Assembly (NCBI RefSeq): GCF_000802245.2
Contig: NZ_CP021080.1
Coordinates: 1,674,001-1,738,000, forward strand
Length of the DNA stretch: 64,000 nucleotides
Direction: 5' to 3'
Source of the DNA: Streptomyces pluripotens
GTDB lineage: Bacteria > Actinomycetota > Actinomycetes > Streptomycetales > Streptomycetaceae
Part shown: piece after piece, positions 18,650 to 27,673 of the stretch
Layout: each line of letters opens with the position of its first letter
Position numbering within the stretch: position 1 is the first letter of the stretch
Notes under the pieces: generated by a model
The model's input: the letters and a program-made list of their open reading frames with translations, nothing else
Databases searched by the model: none
Told to the model about the DNA's origin: nothing
Translations under genes and position numbers: made by a program

Positions 18650-19596
18650 TCCACGACGTTGCGCGCCGTGGCGTTCACGATCTCGGTGACCGCGTCCTCG
18701 GTGTAGTACGCCTGGTGCGAGGTGACCAGGACGTTCGGGAAGGTGATCAGGCGGGCCAGGACGTCGTCCTCGATGACCTCCAGCGACTTGTCCAGGAAGA
18801 ACAGGCCTGCCTCCAGCTCGTAGACGTCCAGGCCGACGCCCGAGAAGCGGCCCGCGAGCAGTTCGGTGACGAGGGCCGCGGCGTCGATCAGTCCGCCGCG
18901 GCTGGAGTTGACCAGGATCGCGTCGTCCTTCATCGTCTTCAGGGCGTCGGCGTCGATCAGGTGCAGGGTCGCGGGCATCAGCGGCACATGCAGGCTGACC
19001 AGGTCGGACTCGGCGAGGAGCTGGTCTTTCGGGACGTACTTCATGCCGAGTTCCAGGCAGGCGGGATTCTCCCGGACGTCCCAGCCGAGGAGTTGCATGC
19101 CATAGCCGTGGGCGATCCGGGCGAACGCCTCGCCGATCTTGCCGGTACCGAGGACGCCCGCCGTGCGGCCGTGCATGTCGCGGCCCATCAGCCCATGGAG
19201 CCGGAAGTCGAAGTCGCGGGTGCGGATGGCGGCACGGACGATACGGCGGTTGACGGCCATGGCCAGGGTCCAGGCGAACTCGGCGACGGAGTACGGCGAG
19301 TAGTACGAGACCCTGGCGACCGTCATGCCGAGGCGCTCGGCCACCGGGAGGTCGATGTTGTTGAAGCCGGTGGAACGCTGGGTGACCATCCGCGTGCCGC
19401 CGGCCGCGAGGGTGTGCAGGACCCGGTGGTTGAGGTCGGCGTTGACACTGGTGGAGATCACCTCGTAGCCGGTGGCGATCGGGGCGGTGTCCTCGTTGAG
19501 GAACACGTCCAGACAGCGGACCTCGTGGTGACCAGCGAAGGCCTGTTCGATGAGGGGCTGCTCGTCGGCCTGGACGCCGAACGCCAGGATCTCCAT
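18601..19596 (-). CDS. D-2-hydroxyacid dehydrogenase (D-lactate dehydrogenase-like)
   Basis: 331 residues. The NAD motif GRTAGVLGTGKIGEAFARIA is followed by LLGWDVRENP. Catalytic residues appear in order: Arg in NSSRGGLIDAAAL, Glu in GVGLDVYELEAGLFF, and His in LVTSHQAYYTEDA. GSRSTGFNN-like QRSTGFNNIDL binds substrate. The YELE and SYYSPYSVAEFAW features place it with LdhA-type D-lactate dehydrogenases that interconvert pyruvate and D-lactate; related D-2-hydroxyacids are possible. ATG at 19596 follows GGGAGTAG. The end overlaps trpE by 49 bp in convergent orientation. Confidence 0.88.
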   Translation of the reverse strand: MEILAFGVQADEQPLIEQAFAGHHEVRCLDVFLNEDTAPIATGYEVISTSVNADLNHRVLHTLAAGGTRMVTQRSTGFNNIDLPVAERLGMTVARVSYYSPYSVAEFAWTLAMAVNRRIVRAAIRTRDFDFRLHGLMGRDMHGRTAGVLGTGKIGEAFARIAHGYGMQLLGWDVRENPACLELGMKYVPKDQLLAESDLVSLHVPLMPATLHLIDADALKTMKDDAILVNSSRGGLIDAAALVTELLAGRFSGVGLDVYELEAGLFFLDKSLEVIEDDVLARLITFPNVLVTSHQAYYTEDAVTEIVNATARNVVDYKAGRRSENVLVPRT

Positions 19597-19687
19597 GGCT
19601 ACTCCCGCTCCGGTGGGCGATGGACCGAAAACGCCGAACACGCCCGCCACGGGGCGAATGCACGGCCCACCCTACCGGGATGCCGGT

Positions 19688-20716
19688 TCAGCCGAAGAAG
19701 ACCCCGGCCTCCGCGTACAGCTCCGGCTCCACCGTCTTCAACCTGACGGTCGCCTCGGCGAGGGGTACGCGGACGATGCCGGTGCCGCGCAGGGCGACCA
19801 TCGTGCCGAAGTCGCCCTCGCGGACGCAGTCGATGGCGTGCAAGCCGAATCGGGTGGCGAGCCAGCGATCGAAGGCACTGGGGGTGCCGCCGCGCTGGAT
19901 GTGCCCGAGGACCGTGGTGCGCGTCTCCTTGCCGGTGCGCTTCTCGATCTCCTTGGCCAACCACTCGCCGACACCGGAGAGCCGGACGTGTCCGAAGGGG
20001 TCCAGCGACTCGTCCTTGAGGACCAGGTCCCCGTCCTTGGGCATGGCGCCCTCGGCCACGACGACGATCGGGGCGTAGGAGGCCTTGAACCGGGAGGTGA
20101 TCCAGGCGCACACCTGCTCCAGGTCGAAGCGCTGTTCGGGGATGAGGATGACGTTGGCACCGCCGGCCAGGCCCGAGTGGAGGGCGATCCAGCCGGAATG
20201 ACGGCCCATCACCTCGCAGACGAGGACTCGCCTATGGGATTCGGCGGTGGTGTGCAGGCGGTCGATGGCTTCGGTGGCGATACCGACGGCGGTGTCGAAA
20301 CCGAAGGTGTAGTCGGTGGCGGACAGGTCATTGTCGATGGTCTTGGGTACGCCGACGCAGGGCACCCCGTATTCGTCGGACAGGAGGGCGGCGACTCCCA
20401 GGGTGCCCTCGCCACCGATCGCGATCAGAGCGTGGACCTCGTGCTTGGCCAGGTTCTCCTTGATGCGGCGGATACCGTTCTCCACCTTGAGGGGATCGGT
20501 CCGCGAGGAGCCGAGGATGGTGCCGCCGCGGGGCAGGATGCCGCGCACCGCGGGAACGTCGAGGCGAACGACGTCGCCGTCGAGGGGGCCGCGCCAACCG
20601 TCCCGGAACCCGGTGAAGACGTAGCCGTACTCCTGCACGCCCTTGCGGACGATACCCCGGATGACGGCGTTGAGCCCGGGGCAGTCGCCGCCTCCGGTCA
20701 GTACTCCGACCCGCAT
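19688..20716 (-). CDS. pfkA: 6-phosphofructokinase
   Basis: 342 residues. It phosphorylates fructose 6-phosphate in glycolysis. Motifs: MRVGVLTGGGDCPGLNAVIR, LIAIGGEGTLGVAALLSD, CVGVPKTIDNDL, FGFDTAVGIATEAID, VMGRHSGWIA and VLGHIQRGGTPSAFDR. The Gly in GGEGT indicates ATP as donor (pyrophosphate enzymes have Asp there); the Lys in PKTIDND is the state also found in ATP-dependent Streptomyces enzymes. I chose ATG at 20716, since GAAGGGA is about 8 nt upstream; ATG at 20722 is too close to it. Confidence 0.94.
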   Translation of the reverse strand: MRVGVLTGGGDCPGLNAVIRGIVRKGVQEYGYVFTGFRDGWRGPLDGDVVRLDVPAVRGILPRGGTILGSSRTDPLKVENGIRRIKENLAKHEVHALIAIGGEGTLGVAALLSDEYGVPCVGVPKTIDNDLSATDYTFGFDTAVGIATEAIDRLHTTAESHRRVLVCEVMGRHSGWIALHSGLAGGANVILIPEQRFDLEQVCAWITSRFKASYAPIVVVAEGAMPKDGDLVLKDESLDPFGHVRLSGVGEWLAKEIEKRTGKETRTTVLGHIQRGGTPSAFDRWLATRFGLHAIDCVREGDFGTMVALRGTGIVRVPLAEATVRLKTVEPELYAEAGVFFG

Positions 20717-20860
20717 GGACATGTCCCTTCGCCGCGGTTGCCTGACACCCGTTCACGCTAATCGTGATCCGCGTCACATCGGGAGAGGTGAGAAGGGTGA
20801 TTCGGCGCGCGGGCGCCACCGGCCGGGGGGGCACGGCCGCCGCTCCGGCGGCGCCCGGCT

Positions 20861-21538
20861 CTACTCGCCGTCGAGTCCGCGTTCTATCGCGTACCGCACC
20901 AGCTCCACCCTGTTGTGCAGTTGGAGCTTTCCGAGGGTGTTCTGCACGTGGTTCTGGACCGTGCGGTGGGAGATCACCAGGCGTTCGGCGATCTGTTTGT
21001 AGCTCAGGCCCTTGGCGACCAGCCGCAGCACCTCGGTCTCCCGCTCGGTGAGCCGGGGTGTCCCGGGTTCGTCGGTGTCTGGAGAAGCACCGGGCTCAGA
21101 AGCCAGACGGCGGTACTCGCCGAGGACCAGTCCGGCGAGACCCGGCGTGAACACCGCGTCGCCGACGGCGGTGCGGCGCACCGCGTCCAGGAGTTCCCCG
21201 GTGGAGGCGGACTTCAGCAGATAACCGGTGGCGCCGGACTTGACCGCCTCCAGCACGTCCGCGTGCTCGCCGCTGGCGGAGAGGACCAGGACCCGCAAGG
21301 CCGGGTTGTGGGCGACCAGTTCTTTGCACACCTGGACACCAGGCTTGGCAGGCAGGTTGAGGTCCAGGACGAGGACGTCGGGGGTGACGGCCCGGGCCCG
21401 ACGGACCGCCTGGTCGCCGTCGCCCGCGGTGGCGACCACCTCGAAGCCGGACTCGGACAGGTCCCGGGCCACCGCGTCGCGCCACATGGGGTGGTCGTCG
21501 ACCACCATCACCTTGATCGGGTCCTGCTGCCGTGTCAT
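20861..21538 (-). CDS. NarL/FixJ-family response regulator
   Basis: 225 residues. An N-terminal receiver (KVMVVDDHPMWRDAVARDL; phospho-acceptor Asp in VLVLDLNLP; conserved Lys in GYLLKSAS) and a C-terminal LuxR-type HTH (RLTERETEVLRLVAKGLSYK, then QIAERLVISHRTVQNHVQNT). The ATG overlaps the stop of the sensor kinase gene by 4 bp, so the pair is translationally coupled. Target genes are unknown. It is expected to bind DNA as a phosphorylated dimer. Confidence 0.94.
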   Translation of the reverse strand: MTRQQDPIKVMVVDDHPMWRDAVARDLSESGFEVVATAGDGDQAVRRARAVTPDVLVLDLNLPAKPGVQVCKELVAHNPALRVLVLSASGEHADVLEAVKSGATGYLLKSASTGELLDAVRRTAVGDAVFTPGLAGLVLGEYRRLASEPGASPDTDEPGTPRLTERETEVLRLVAKGLSYKQIAERLVISHRTVQNHVQNTLGKLQLHNRVELVRYAIERGLDGE

Positions 21539-22779
21539 CGCCGGTCCGCCTTCATGCCCCGCGCCCGTCGGACGCCCTTCGGTACTTTCAGTTCGACTTC
21601 GGTGCCCTGCCCGGCAACGGAGACCAGTTCGGCGCTGCCACCGAGGTCCCGCAGCCGCCCGCGGATCGACTGGGCCACCCCCAGCCGGCCCTCCCCCTCC
21701 GCCTGCGCGAGCCGGCCCTCGGGGATACCGGGGCCGTCGTCCCGGACGGTCACGACGATCTCGTCCGGCTCGTCCTCGACCAGAATCCAGGCCCGCGCCT
21801 CGGCCCCAGCGTGCTTGCGCACGTTGTCCAGAGCGGCACCGACCGCCGCGGCCACCTCCCGTGCGGTGGCCGGTGGCAGCTCCACCGGGGCGCCGGGCTC
21901 GGCGAGACCGACCCGGCCGGACGCATAGGGGGCGAGTAGGGAGCGCAGGTCAGCCGGGCCGTCGTCGTCGGGTTCCGGCAGCACCGCGCGCACGGCGTCT
22001 CCGGCGGTCTTGCCCTCCGGCGCCCGGGAGACGGGCACTCCGGACACCGGCGCCAGGCCGCCCGACACCAGCGTGCGCAGGGCCACCTCCTGCTCCCCCG
22101 CCAGCCGGCCCAGCTCGGCCGCCTCACCGCCCAGGGCGGCACCGCGGCGCTTCACCATCGCCAGCACCTGCAACACACCGTCGTGGATGTCGCGGGCCAG
22201 CCGTTCCCGCTCCCGGGTAGCGGCCTCGATCTCCAGGGCGCGAGCCAGGGTCCGCTCGGAGGCCCTGGCCACCTCCACGACGTAGCCGATGGCGATGGAG
22301 GCCACCCAGACGAGGATCACGTTGTGCACCGTGTCCCGGGCGGGTCGGCCGCGCTCGATCAGGTTGACGGCGGCCACTGCCGTGGAGGCGAAGGCCGCCC
22401 AGCGCCAACCGCCCTTAATGGCGAAGGCCAGCACCGAGCCGGCTGTCCATATCGTCGGCAGGGTGGGACCGCCGTCCGTGATCCGTTCGTGGCTGTCGGC
22501 GAGGGGGGTGAGCAGGATGCCGGTGAGTGCGATGGTGAGGTCGGCGGCAAGGAAGCGTTTGGTGCAGGCGGTCGCGTTCGCCACTTTGGGCAGGGTCGCC
22601 AGGGTCCACACGAACAGCACGGCGAAGTAGACGACGGCGACCCAGGGCCGTATGAAGCGGGAGTACGCGGTGGCGCACAGGCCGATGGCGTACAGCATGG
22701 TCAGCACGCGGTAGCCGGCGAGCGCGCGCCACAGCGGCAGTTCGACCGACATCCTCATGACACGCGCGCCCTTGGGCAT
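21535..22779 (-). CDS. MacS-type sensor histidine kinase
   Basis: 414 residues. The N-terminal half has about five or six transmembrane helices (from ALAGYRVLTMLYAIGLCATA to VILVWVASIAIGYVVEVA), consistent with a MacS-like sensor domain. The dimerisation helix is RERERLARDIHDGVLQVLAM, with the phospho-acceptor His near residue 198. The ATP-binding domain has an N-box (GAALDNVRKHAGA) and a G-box (VTVRDDGPGIPEG). It is upstream of, and coupled to, its response regulator. The signal sensed is unknown. Confidence 0.92.
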   Translation of the reverse strand: MPKGARVMRMSVELPLWRALAGYRVLTMLYAIGLCATAYSRFIRPWVAVVYFAVLFVWTLATLPKVANATACTKRFLAADLTIALTGILLTPLADSHERITDGGPTLPTIWTAGSVLAFAIKGGWRWAAFASTAVAAVNLIERGRPARDTVHNVILVWVASIAIGYVVEVARASERTLARALEIEAATRERERLARDIHDGVLQVLAMVKRRGAALGGEAAELGRLAGEQEVALRTLVSGGLAPVSGVPVSRAPEGKTAGDAVRAVLPEPDDDGPADLRSLLAPYASGRVGLAEPGAPVELPPATAREVAAAVGAALDNVRKHAGAEARAWILVEDEPDEIVVTVRDDGPGIPEGRLAQAEGEGRLGVAQSIRGRLRDLGGSAELVSVAGQGTEVELKVPKGVRRARGMKADRR

Positions 22780-22830
22780 GTCTCCCCCCGGCTCCCCGAG
22801 TCTTCCCGGGTTCTCCCCGGCTTCCCCCCT

Positions 22831-23613
22831 CTAGGACTCGACCTGCTTCTTCTCCGCCTTCTCGACCGCCCCGGCTCCCTCGGCCTTCTCGGCCTTCTCG
22901 GCCTTCTCGGCCTCCTTGGCGGCCTTCGCCGCCTCCGCGATCTGGCGCTTGGCGGCAGTCGCGTAGATGTCGACGTACTCCTGGCCGGAGAGCTTCATGA
23001 TCTCGTACATGACCTCGTCGGTGAGGGCGCGCAGTACGAAGCGGTCGTGTTCCATGCCTTGGTAGCGGCTGAAGTCCATGGGCTTGCCGATGCGGATGCC
23101 GGGCCGCATCAGCTTGGGCATGACCTTGCCCGGCGGCTGGATCTTCTCGGTGTCGATCATCGCGACCGGAATGACCGGCGCGCCGGTGGCAAGCGCCACG
23201 CGCGCGAGGCCGCCGGGCTTGCCCCGGTACAGTCGCCCGTCCGGCGATCGGGTGCCCTCCGGATAGATCCCGAACAGTTCACCGCGCTCCAGCACCTCTA
23301 TACCGCTCTTGATCGCCGCCTCACCGGCGCCGCGTGACCCCGAACGGTCCACCGGGAGCTGGCCGACACCTTTGAAGAAGGCCGCGGTCAGCCGACCCTT
23401 CACACCCGGAGTGGTGAAATACTCGGCCTTCGCGATGAAGGTGACCTTGCGGTCCAGGACCGCCGGCAGGAAGAACGAGTCCGAGAAGGACAGGTGATTG
23501 CTGGCCAGGATGGCGGCGCCCTCGGCCGGAATGTTCTCCAGTCCCTCCACCCAAGGCCTGAAGGCAACCTTCAGTGGCCCTCCGATGGCGACCTTCATCG
23601 TGCCGTACAACAC
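22831..23613 (-). CDS. 1-acyl-sn-glycerol-3-phosphate acyltransferase (PlsC-like)
   Basis: 260 residues. It transfers an acyl chain to lysophosphatidate or a similar acceptor at the membrane. Motif I is ASNHLSFSDSFFLP (NHxxxxD), motif III IYPEGTRSPDGRLYRGKPG, and motif IV GAPVIPVAMI. The C-terminal 35 residues are a low-complexity Ala/Glu/Lys tail (EAEKAEKAEKAEG) encoded by short repeats around 22865-22925. GTG at 23613 was chosen because AGGAGG lies 8 nt upstream; an upstream in-frame ATG would extend it without support. It follows in the same direction behind the two-component genes' upstream side, gap 51 bp. Confidence 0.9.
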   Translation of the reverse strand: MLYGTMKVAIGGPLKVAFRPWVEGLENIPAEGAAILASNHLSFSDSFFLPAVLDRKVTFIAKAEYFTTPGVKGRLTAAFFKGVGQLPVDRSGSRGAGEAAIKSGIEVLERGELFGIYPEGTRSPDGRLYRGKPGGLARVALATGAPVIPVAMIDTEKIQPPGKVMPKLMRPGIRIGKPMDFSRYQGMEHDRFVLRALTDEVMYEIMKLSGQEYVDIYATAAKRQIAEAAKAAKEAEKAEKAEKAEGAGAVEKAEKKQVES

Positions 23614-23782
23614 CCGTGTGCCTCCTGTTTCCGTCGAACAGACCTTAACCCGGGGGACCGTCAAAGAACCCGACGACCCTGGTCGGTGTCAGTGCGGTCG
23701 CGTACGGTGAAGCACATCCGCGCGTTTTCTTCCCGCCTCTACCGACCGCCGGAGAGGCCCTCTAAGGAACAGGAGAGTCGAG

Positions 23783-24562
23783 GTGCCGGTTCTCCCTGGA
23801 GCTGAGCCGTACCGCCATGATGGCGGGGAGGTGGGCGTTCTCCTCTGCCACGGCTTCACCGGCTCCCCCCAGTCGCTCCGCCCCTGGGCGGAGCACCACG
23901 CGGCACACGGCCTGACCGTGTCGCTTCCCCTGCTGCCCGGCCATGGCACCCACTGGGAGGACATGCAGCTCACCGGTTGGCAGGACTGGTACGCGGAAGT
24001 TGACCGCGCGCTGTGCGCACTGTCCGAGCGGTGTTCGCAGGTTTTCGTCGCGGGCTTGTCCATGGGTGGGGCACTGGCTCTCCGGCTCGCGGCCCGGCAC
24101 GGCGAGCGGGTCTCAGGCGTGGTGGTCGTCAACCCGGCGAACCGGGTGCACGGCCTGTCCGCGTACGCACTTCCGGTGGCCCGGCACCTCGTCCGGACGA
24201 CGAAGGGCATCGCCAGCGACATCGCCAAGGGCAGCGCGGCGGAACTGGGGTACGACCGGGTGCCGCTGCACGCGGCACACTCACTGCGGGTCTTCCTGCG
24301 CCGGCTGGACGGCGAGCTGCCCCAGGTCACCCAGCCGTTGCTGCTGCTGCGCAGCGCCCAGGACCACGTCGTACCGGCCGCGGACTCGGCGCGGGTGCTG
24401 AGCCGGGTGTCGTCGATGGACGTGACGGAGATCGTGCTGGAACAGAGCTACCACGTGGCGACGTTGGACCACGATGCGGACCGGATCTTCGAGGAGAGCC
24501 TCGCCTTCATCGGCCGGCTCGCACCCAGTGTCGGCGAGGAAGGGACGGCCGCAGGTGGCTGA
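23783..24562 (+). CDS. Alpha/beta hydrolase (carboxylesterase / monoacylglycerol lipase-like)
   Basis: 259 residues. Oxyanion motif LLCHGFTGSP, nucleophile elbow VAGLSMGGALAL (Ser near residue 93), acid in RSAQDHVVP and His in SYHVATLDHD complete the catalytic triad. The fold matches Est30-type carboxylesterases. There is no signal peptide, so it is cytoplasmic. It starts at GTG 23783 after AGGAGAG. The acyltransferase gene is divergent, suggesting a lipid-related neighbourhood (inference). Its end overlaps the next gene by 8 bp. Confidence 0.9.
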   Translation: MPVLPGAEPYRHDGGEVGVLLCHGFTGSPQSLRPWAEHHAAHGLTVSLPLLPGHGTHWEDMQLTGWQDWYAEVDRALCALSERCSQVFVAGLSMGGALALRLAARHGERVSGVVVVNPANRVHGLSAYALPVARHLVRTTKGIASDIAKGSAAELGYDRVPLHAAHSLRVFLRRLDGELPQVTQPLLLLRSAQDHVVPAADSARVLSRVSSMDVTEIVLEQSYHVATLDHDADRIFEESLAFIGRLAPSVGEEGTAAGG

Positions 24563-25148
24563 GCACGACTCCGGCCGCGAGGAGCGCGAACCGGACGAGC
24601 AGGGGGCGCCGTTCGACGAGGACGCCGCCTGGCGGGCCATCGTCGCCGGGTACGGCGAGGAGCCGCCGGATCCGCCGGGCACCAGGCCCTTCAAGCCGGT
24701 GGAGGACCTCGCGCTGCTGGAGAAGGAACCCGGGAACGACCCCGCGAACACCTCCGGCACGGGCTCCGGGAACGGCACGGACGACTCCGCGGACCCACCG
24801 CCCGCCCGGCCACTGGGCAGTTCGGTCTCCTTCGCGCCCGGCGTAGGCCCACGCGACTACACCGCCCCCGAGCCGTCCGAGGACGATTTCGACGAGGACG
24901 ACGAGGGTCACTTCGTTCCGCCGGAGCCACCGCCGCTGCCGGCTTCCGACACCACCGCCAGATTCGCCTGGCTGGGTGTCATCGGCGGCCCGGTCCTGCT
25001 CCTCCTCGCGGTCCTGTTCGGCTGGGACATGACCTGGTGGCTGGCGACCCTCGGCATCGGCGGCTTCCTCGGCGGCTTCGCCACGCTGGTGATGCGGATG
25101 CGCACGGACGACGAGGACGACGATCCCGGACGCGGCGCGGTCGTCTGA
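24555..25148 (+). CDS. Conserved Streptomyces membrane protein, acidic N-terminus
   Basis: 197 residues. About 135 residues of acidic, Pro-rich, probably disordered sequence (AWRAIVAGYGEEPPDPPGTR, EDDFDEDDEGHF) are followed by two transmembrane helices (WLGVIGGPVLLLLAVLFGW, WWLATLGIGGFLGGFATLVM) and an acidic tail. It starts with a GTG inside the end of the hydrolase gene, so the two are coupled. The pattern recurs next to this hydrolase in Streptomyces, but no function is known to me. Confidence 0.85.
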   Translation: MAEHDSGREEREPDEQGAPFDEDAAWRAIVAGYGEEPPDPPGTRPFKPVEDLALLEKEPGNDPANTSGTGSGNGTDDSADPPPARPLGSSVSFAPGVGPRDYTAPEPSEDDFDEDDEGHFVPPEPPPLPASDTTARFAWLGVIGGPVLLLLAVLFGWDMTWWLATLGIGGFLGGFATLVMRMRTDDEDDDPGRGAVV

Positions 25149-25342
25149 TGATCGCCGGAGGTGGTCCCGCCGGAGTCGCCCGGCTACCCACCGGTCTGCT
25201 CACCGGTCTGCTCGTGGTCGTCCGCGACGGCCGGGGCGCGGACGTCTCCGACGACGGGGAGCGGGCGCTCGGCCGAGTGCCCGGGTCGTTCGCGTTCGGG
25301 GCTTACGGCGCCGAGACCGCCGCCGCGGGCCGCTGGAGCTGA
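25148..25342 (+). CDS. Possible small protein, 64 residues (uncertain)
   Basis: An ATG overlaps the preceding stop (TGATG) and opens a 64-codon frame with high third-position GC. The product is Gly/Ala-rich (GGGPAGVARLPTGLLTGLL) with no recognisable domain. Its end overlaps the convergent phosphatase gene by 40 bp. It may be real and coupled, or chance in GC-rich DNA. Confidence 0.3.
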   Translation: MIAGGGPAGVARLPTGLLTGLLVVVRDGRGADVSDDGERALGRVPGSFAFGAYGAETAAAGRWS

Positions 25343-26094
25343 CTACCCCGGGCGGCTGGGACGTGCAGCGCGGCCAGTACCGGAAGGTGGTCCGTGGCCG
25401 ACCGTAGATCGCCGTCGGCCACTCCCGGCTGGTCCTGGGGAACGCCGCAACCGAGCACCTCGATGCCCTCGGTGGTGAAGATCGCGTCTATGCGCCGGCG
25501 GGGGGCATCGGCGGCGAAGGTGGGGGCGCCGCCCCAGGGGGCCGCGGCACGGCAGTCCTGAAGATCCGCGGCGAGCCGCTGGAAGGTGCGGCCGCTGGGT
25601 TCTTCGTTGAGGTCACCGCCGACCATGGCGTGCTCGGTGCCCAGCCCGTGGATGCGGTCGAGAAGCATCCCGCCCTGCTCGTACCGCTCGTCCTCGCACA
25701 GACTCAGATGGCAGCTGATCACCCCCAGGCGGGCGCCGCCGAAGCGGACTACCGCGGTGGCGAGGCCACGCCGGTGCAGGCCGGGGGTGAGCGGAAGGAG
25801 CAGGTCCTGCGTCCGTTCGACGGTGGCACGGAGCGAGCAGAGGATCGCGGGGCCCGCGGCACTGCCCCCGCCCGTGAGGATCACCTGGCCGGAGGCGGCG
25901 GCCAGGTGGGCGAGTTTCTTGCGCCAGCGGAAGAAACGGGGTGCTTCCTGGACGAGGACCAGGTCGGGGGCACAGGCGGTGATCACCCGGGCGAGGGCGC
26001 CGGTGTCGTCACGCATCGAGCGGATGTTGTAGGTCAGAACGCGGATGACTGCTGAACCGTCGGGATCCGTTCGGGAATCGGGGAGCAGCTCCAT
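25303..26094 (-). CDS. Endonuclease/exonuclease/phosphatase-family protein
   Basis: 263 residues. Motifs of the metal-dependent EEP fold: RVLTYNIRSMRDDTGAL, LVQEAPRF (catalytic Glu), GVISCHLSLC, MVGGDLNEEPSG (Asp/Asn) and the final ATDHLPVLAAL (Asp-His). Substrate could be nucleic acid or a phosphoester; the family is too broad to say. No signal peptide. I took ATG at 26094; a TTG at 26103 is also in frame and neither has a good ribosome-binding site. Confidence 0.85.
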   Translation of the reverse strand: MELLPDSRTDPDGSAVIRVLTYNIRSMRDDTGALARVITACAPDLVLVQEAPRFFRWRKKLAHLAAASGQVILTGGGSAAGPAILCSLRATVERTQDLLLPLTPGLHRRGLATAVVRFGGARLGVISCHLSLCEDERYEQGGMLLDRIHGLGTEHAMVGGDLNEEPSGRTFQRLAADLQDCRAAAPWGGAPTFAADAPRRRIDAIFTTEGIEVLGCGVPQDQPGVADGDLRSATDHLPVLAALHVPAARGSQLQRPAAAVSAP

Positions 26095-26169
26095 GTGGAT
26101 CAATGTACGCCCAGCAACTCGGGGCGCGAGGTCCGTTCGGCCCCGCGCCCCGCGTGCGACGAGCCCTTC

Positions 26170-27123
26170 TCACATGATCGGGTCGGGCTCCCGGGCCAGA
26201 TCGGCCGCGCCCACCAGACCTGCCTTGTTGCCGAGCCGGGCCGCGATCACGTCGGCGACCGGGCGCCAGTTGCCGCCGACCAGCCAGCGCTTGTAGGACG
26301 TACGGATCGGGTCGAGGACCAGATCGCCCTCGTCGGACAGACCGCCTCCGACGATGAACGCGGACGGGTCGAACAGGGAGGCCAGGTCGGCCAGGCCCGC
26401 ACCGGCCCAGCGAGCCAGCTCGCGGTAGGAGTCCACGGCGACCGGGTCGCCCTGGCGGGCGGCCATGGAGATGTGCTTGCCTTCGATGCCGCCCGGGGTG
26501 CCGTCTCCCAGTGAGAGCAGCACCTCGGCGCGCTCCGGAGTCGCGTTGGCGCGCTGCTTGGCGTACCGGACCAGGGCTCGGCCGGAGGCGTACTGCTCCC
26601 AGCAGCCCTGCGAGCCACAGCCGCACAGCAGACCGTCCGGGACCATCCGGATGTGACCGAACTCGGCGGCGACGCCGAAGTGCCCGCGGCGCAGCTTGTT
26701 GCCGATGATGATGCCGCCGCCGAGGCCGGTGCCGAGCGTGATGCAGATGACGTTGCGGTGGCCCTTGCCCGCGCCGAACTTGTACTCGCCCCAGGCAGCG
26801 GCGTTGGCGTCGTTCTCGACCACGACCGGGAGGCCCACGCGGGCCTCGACCTTCTCCTTGAGCGGTTCCTGACGCCAGTCGATGTTGGGCGCGAAGTACA
26901 CCGTGGAGCGCTGGCGGTTGACGTAACCGGCCGCACCGATACCCACGCCGACGATCTCGTGGCCGGCATGCGCACCTTCCACCGCCGAGGCGATGGCGTC
27001 CACGATGGCCGCGGGCGTGGTGGGGGTCGGCACCTTGAACGTCGAGAGGATGTTGCCTTCCTCGTCGACCACGCCGGCCGCGATCTTGGTGCCGCCGATG
27101 TCGACGCCGATGGTGAGTCCCAT
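26170..27123 (-). CDS. glkA: ROK-family glucokinase
   Basis: 317 residues, as for Streptomyces GlkA. It phosphorylates glucose with ATP and in S. coelicolor is needed for carbon catabolite repression. Motifs: TIGVDIGGTKIAAGVVDE (phosphate 1), VVENDANAAAWGEYKFGAG (catalytic Asp in ENDAN), ITLGTGLGGGIIIG, and the zinc-binding ROK signature LCGCGSQGCWEQYASG with AEFGHI before it. ATG at 27123 follows GAGGGA. The SCO2127-like gene lies upstream on the same strand, 67 bp away, as in S. coelicolor. Confidence 0.95.
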   Translation of the reverse strand: MGLTIGVDIGGTKIAAGVVDEEGNILSTFKVPTPTTPAAIVDAIASAVEGAHAGHEIVGVGIGAAGYVNRQRSTVYFAPNIDWRQEPLKEKVEARVGLPVVVENDANAAAWGEYKFGAGKGHRNVICITLGTGLGGGIIIGNKLRRGHFGVAAEFGHIRMVPDGLLCGCGSQGCWEQYASGRALVRYAKQRANATPERAEVLLSLGDGTPGGIEGKHISMAARQGDPVAVDSYRELARWAGAGLADLASLFDPSAFIVGGGLSDEGDLVLDPIRTSYKRWLVGGNWRPVADVIAARLGNKAGLVGAADLAREPDPIM

Positions 27124-27190
27124 GAATCCCTCAGTTTCGGTCGAGCCCCGCTATCGCCAACCGTACCCGAGGCCTTGCCGTGGAAGGGTT

Positions 27191-27673
27191 TCAGTCCAGA
27201 TCGATGCGTTCGCCCGCGCCGGTGCCCCCGTCACGGTCACGCCGGTCCGCACCGTCCTCCGACCGGCCGTCCGTACCGGCGGTCCACTGGCGCTCCTGAG
27301 CCTGAACGGCGGAGCGGTAGGCGGCCAGCAGCTCACCTCCGGCTGCGGCCAGATGGTCGAAGACGTCCGGGTTGCGTTCTATGACGGGCTCGACGGCGGC
27401 CTTCGCCTGTTGGACGACCTGCCGCACCGCCTGCTGGGCGGCGGGTCCGGCGAGGCTTCCAAGGAGCGGTGACGGCAGGCCGGACAGCTTGTCGGCCACG
27501 GTGTCGACCAGTTTCTTCAGTTCCTCGGCCGCCGAGCCCGGCGTCTGGGCGTGGCCGGCCCGGCGGCGGGCCTTCTCGGTGGCGAGGTCCTCGGCGCAGG
27601 CCGCGGCCCAGGCGTCGGCGTCGGTCGCCCTCGGCTCCTTGGCCGCTTCGGGTGCGGAGCGCTCTTCGCTCAT
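27191..27673 (-). CDS. SCO2127-like protein (DUF5304), glucokinase neighbour
   Basis: 160 residues, hydrophilic and mostly helical. Recognisable parts: ATDADAWAAACAEDLATEKA, AEELKKLVDTVADKLSGLPS, and AVRQVVQQAKAAVEPVIERN, with an Asp/Arg/Gly-rich tail. No enzyme motif. In S. coelicolor the gene next to glkA, SCO2127, has been reported to stimulate glkA and glucose transport gene expression. The position and sequence here fit that gene. ATG at 27673 follows AGGAG with 7-nt spacing. The 239 bp upstream (27674-27912) holds no other recognised feature. Confidence 0.82.
   Translation of the reverse strand: MSEERSAPEAAKEPRATDADAWAAACAEDLATEKARRRAGHAQTPGSAAEELKKLVDTVADKLSGLPSPLLGSLAGPAAQQAVRQVVQQAKAAVEPVIERNPDVFDHLAAAGGELLAAYRSAVQAQERQWTAGTDGRSEDGADRRDRDGGTGAGERIDLD

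Noticed and set aside
22865..22925. Short direct repeats (GGCCTTCTC type) that look like an array
   Set aside because: They encode the Ala-Glu-Lys tail of the acyltransferase in frame. There are no spacers, so it is not CRISPR.
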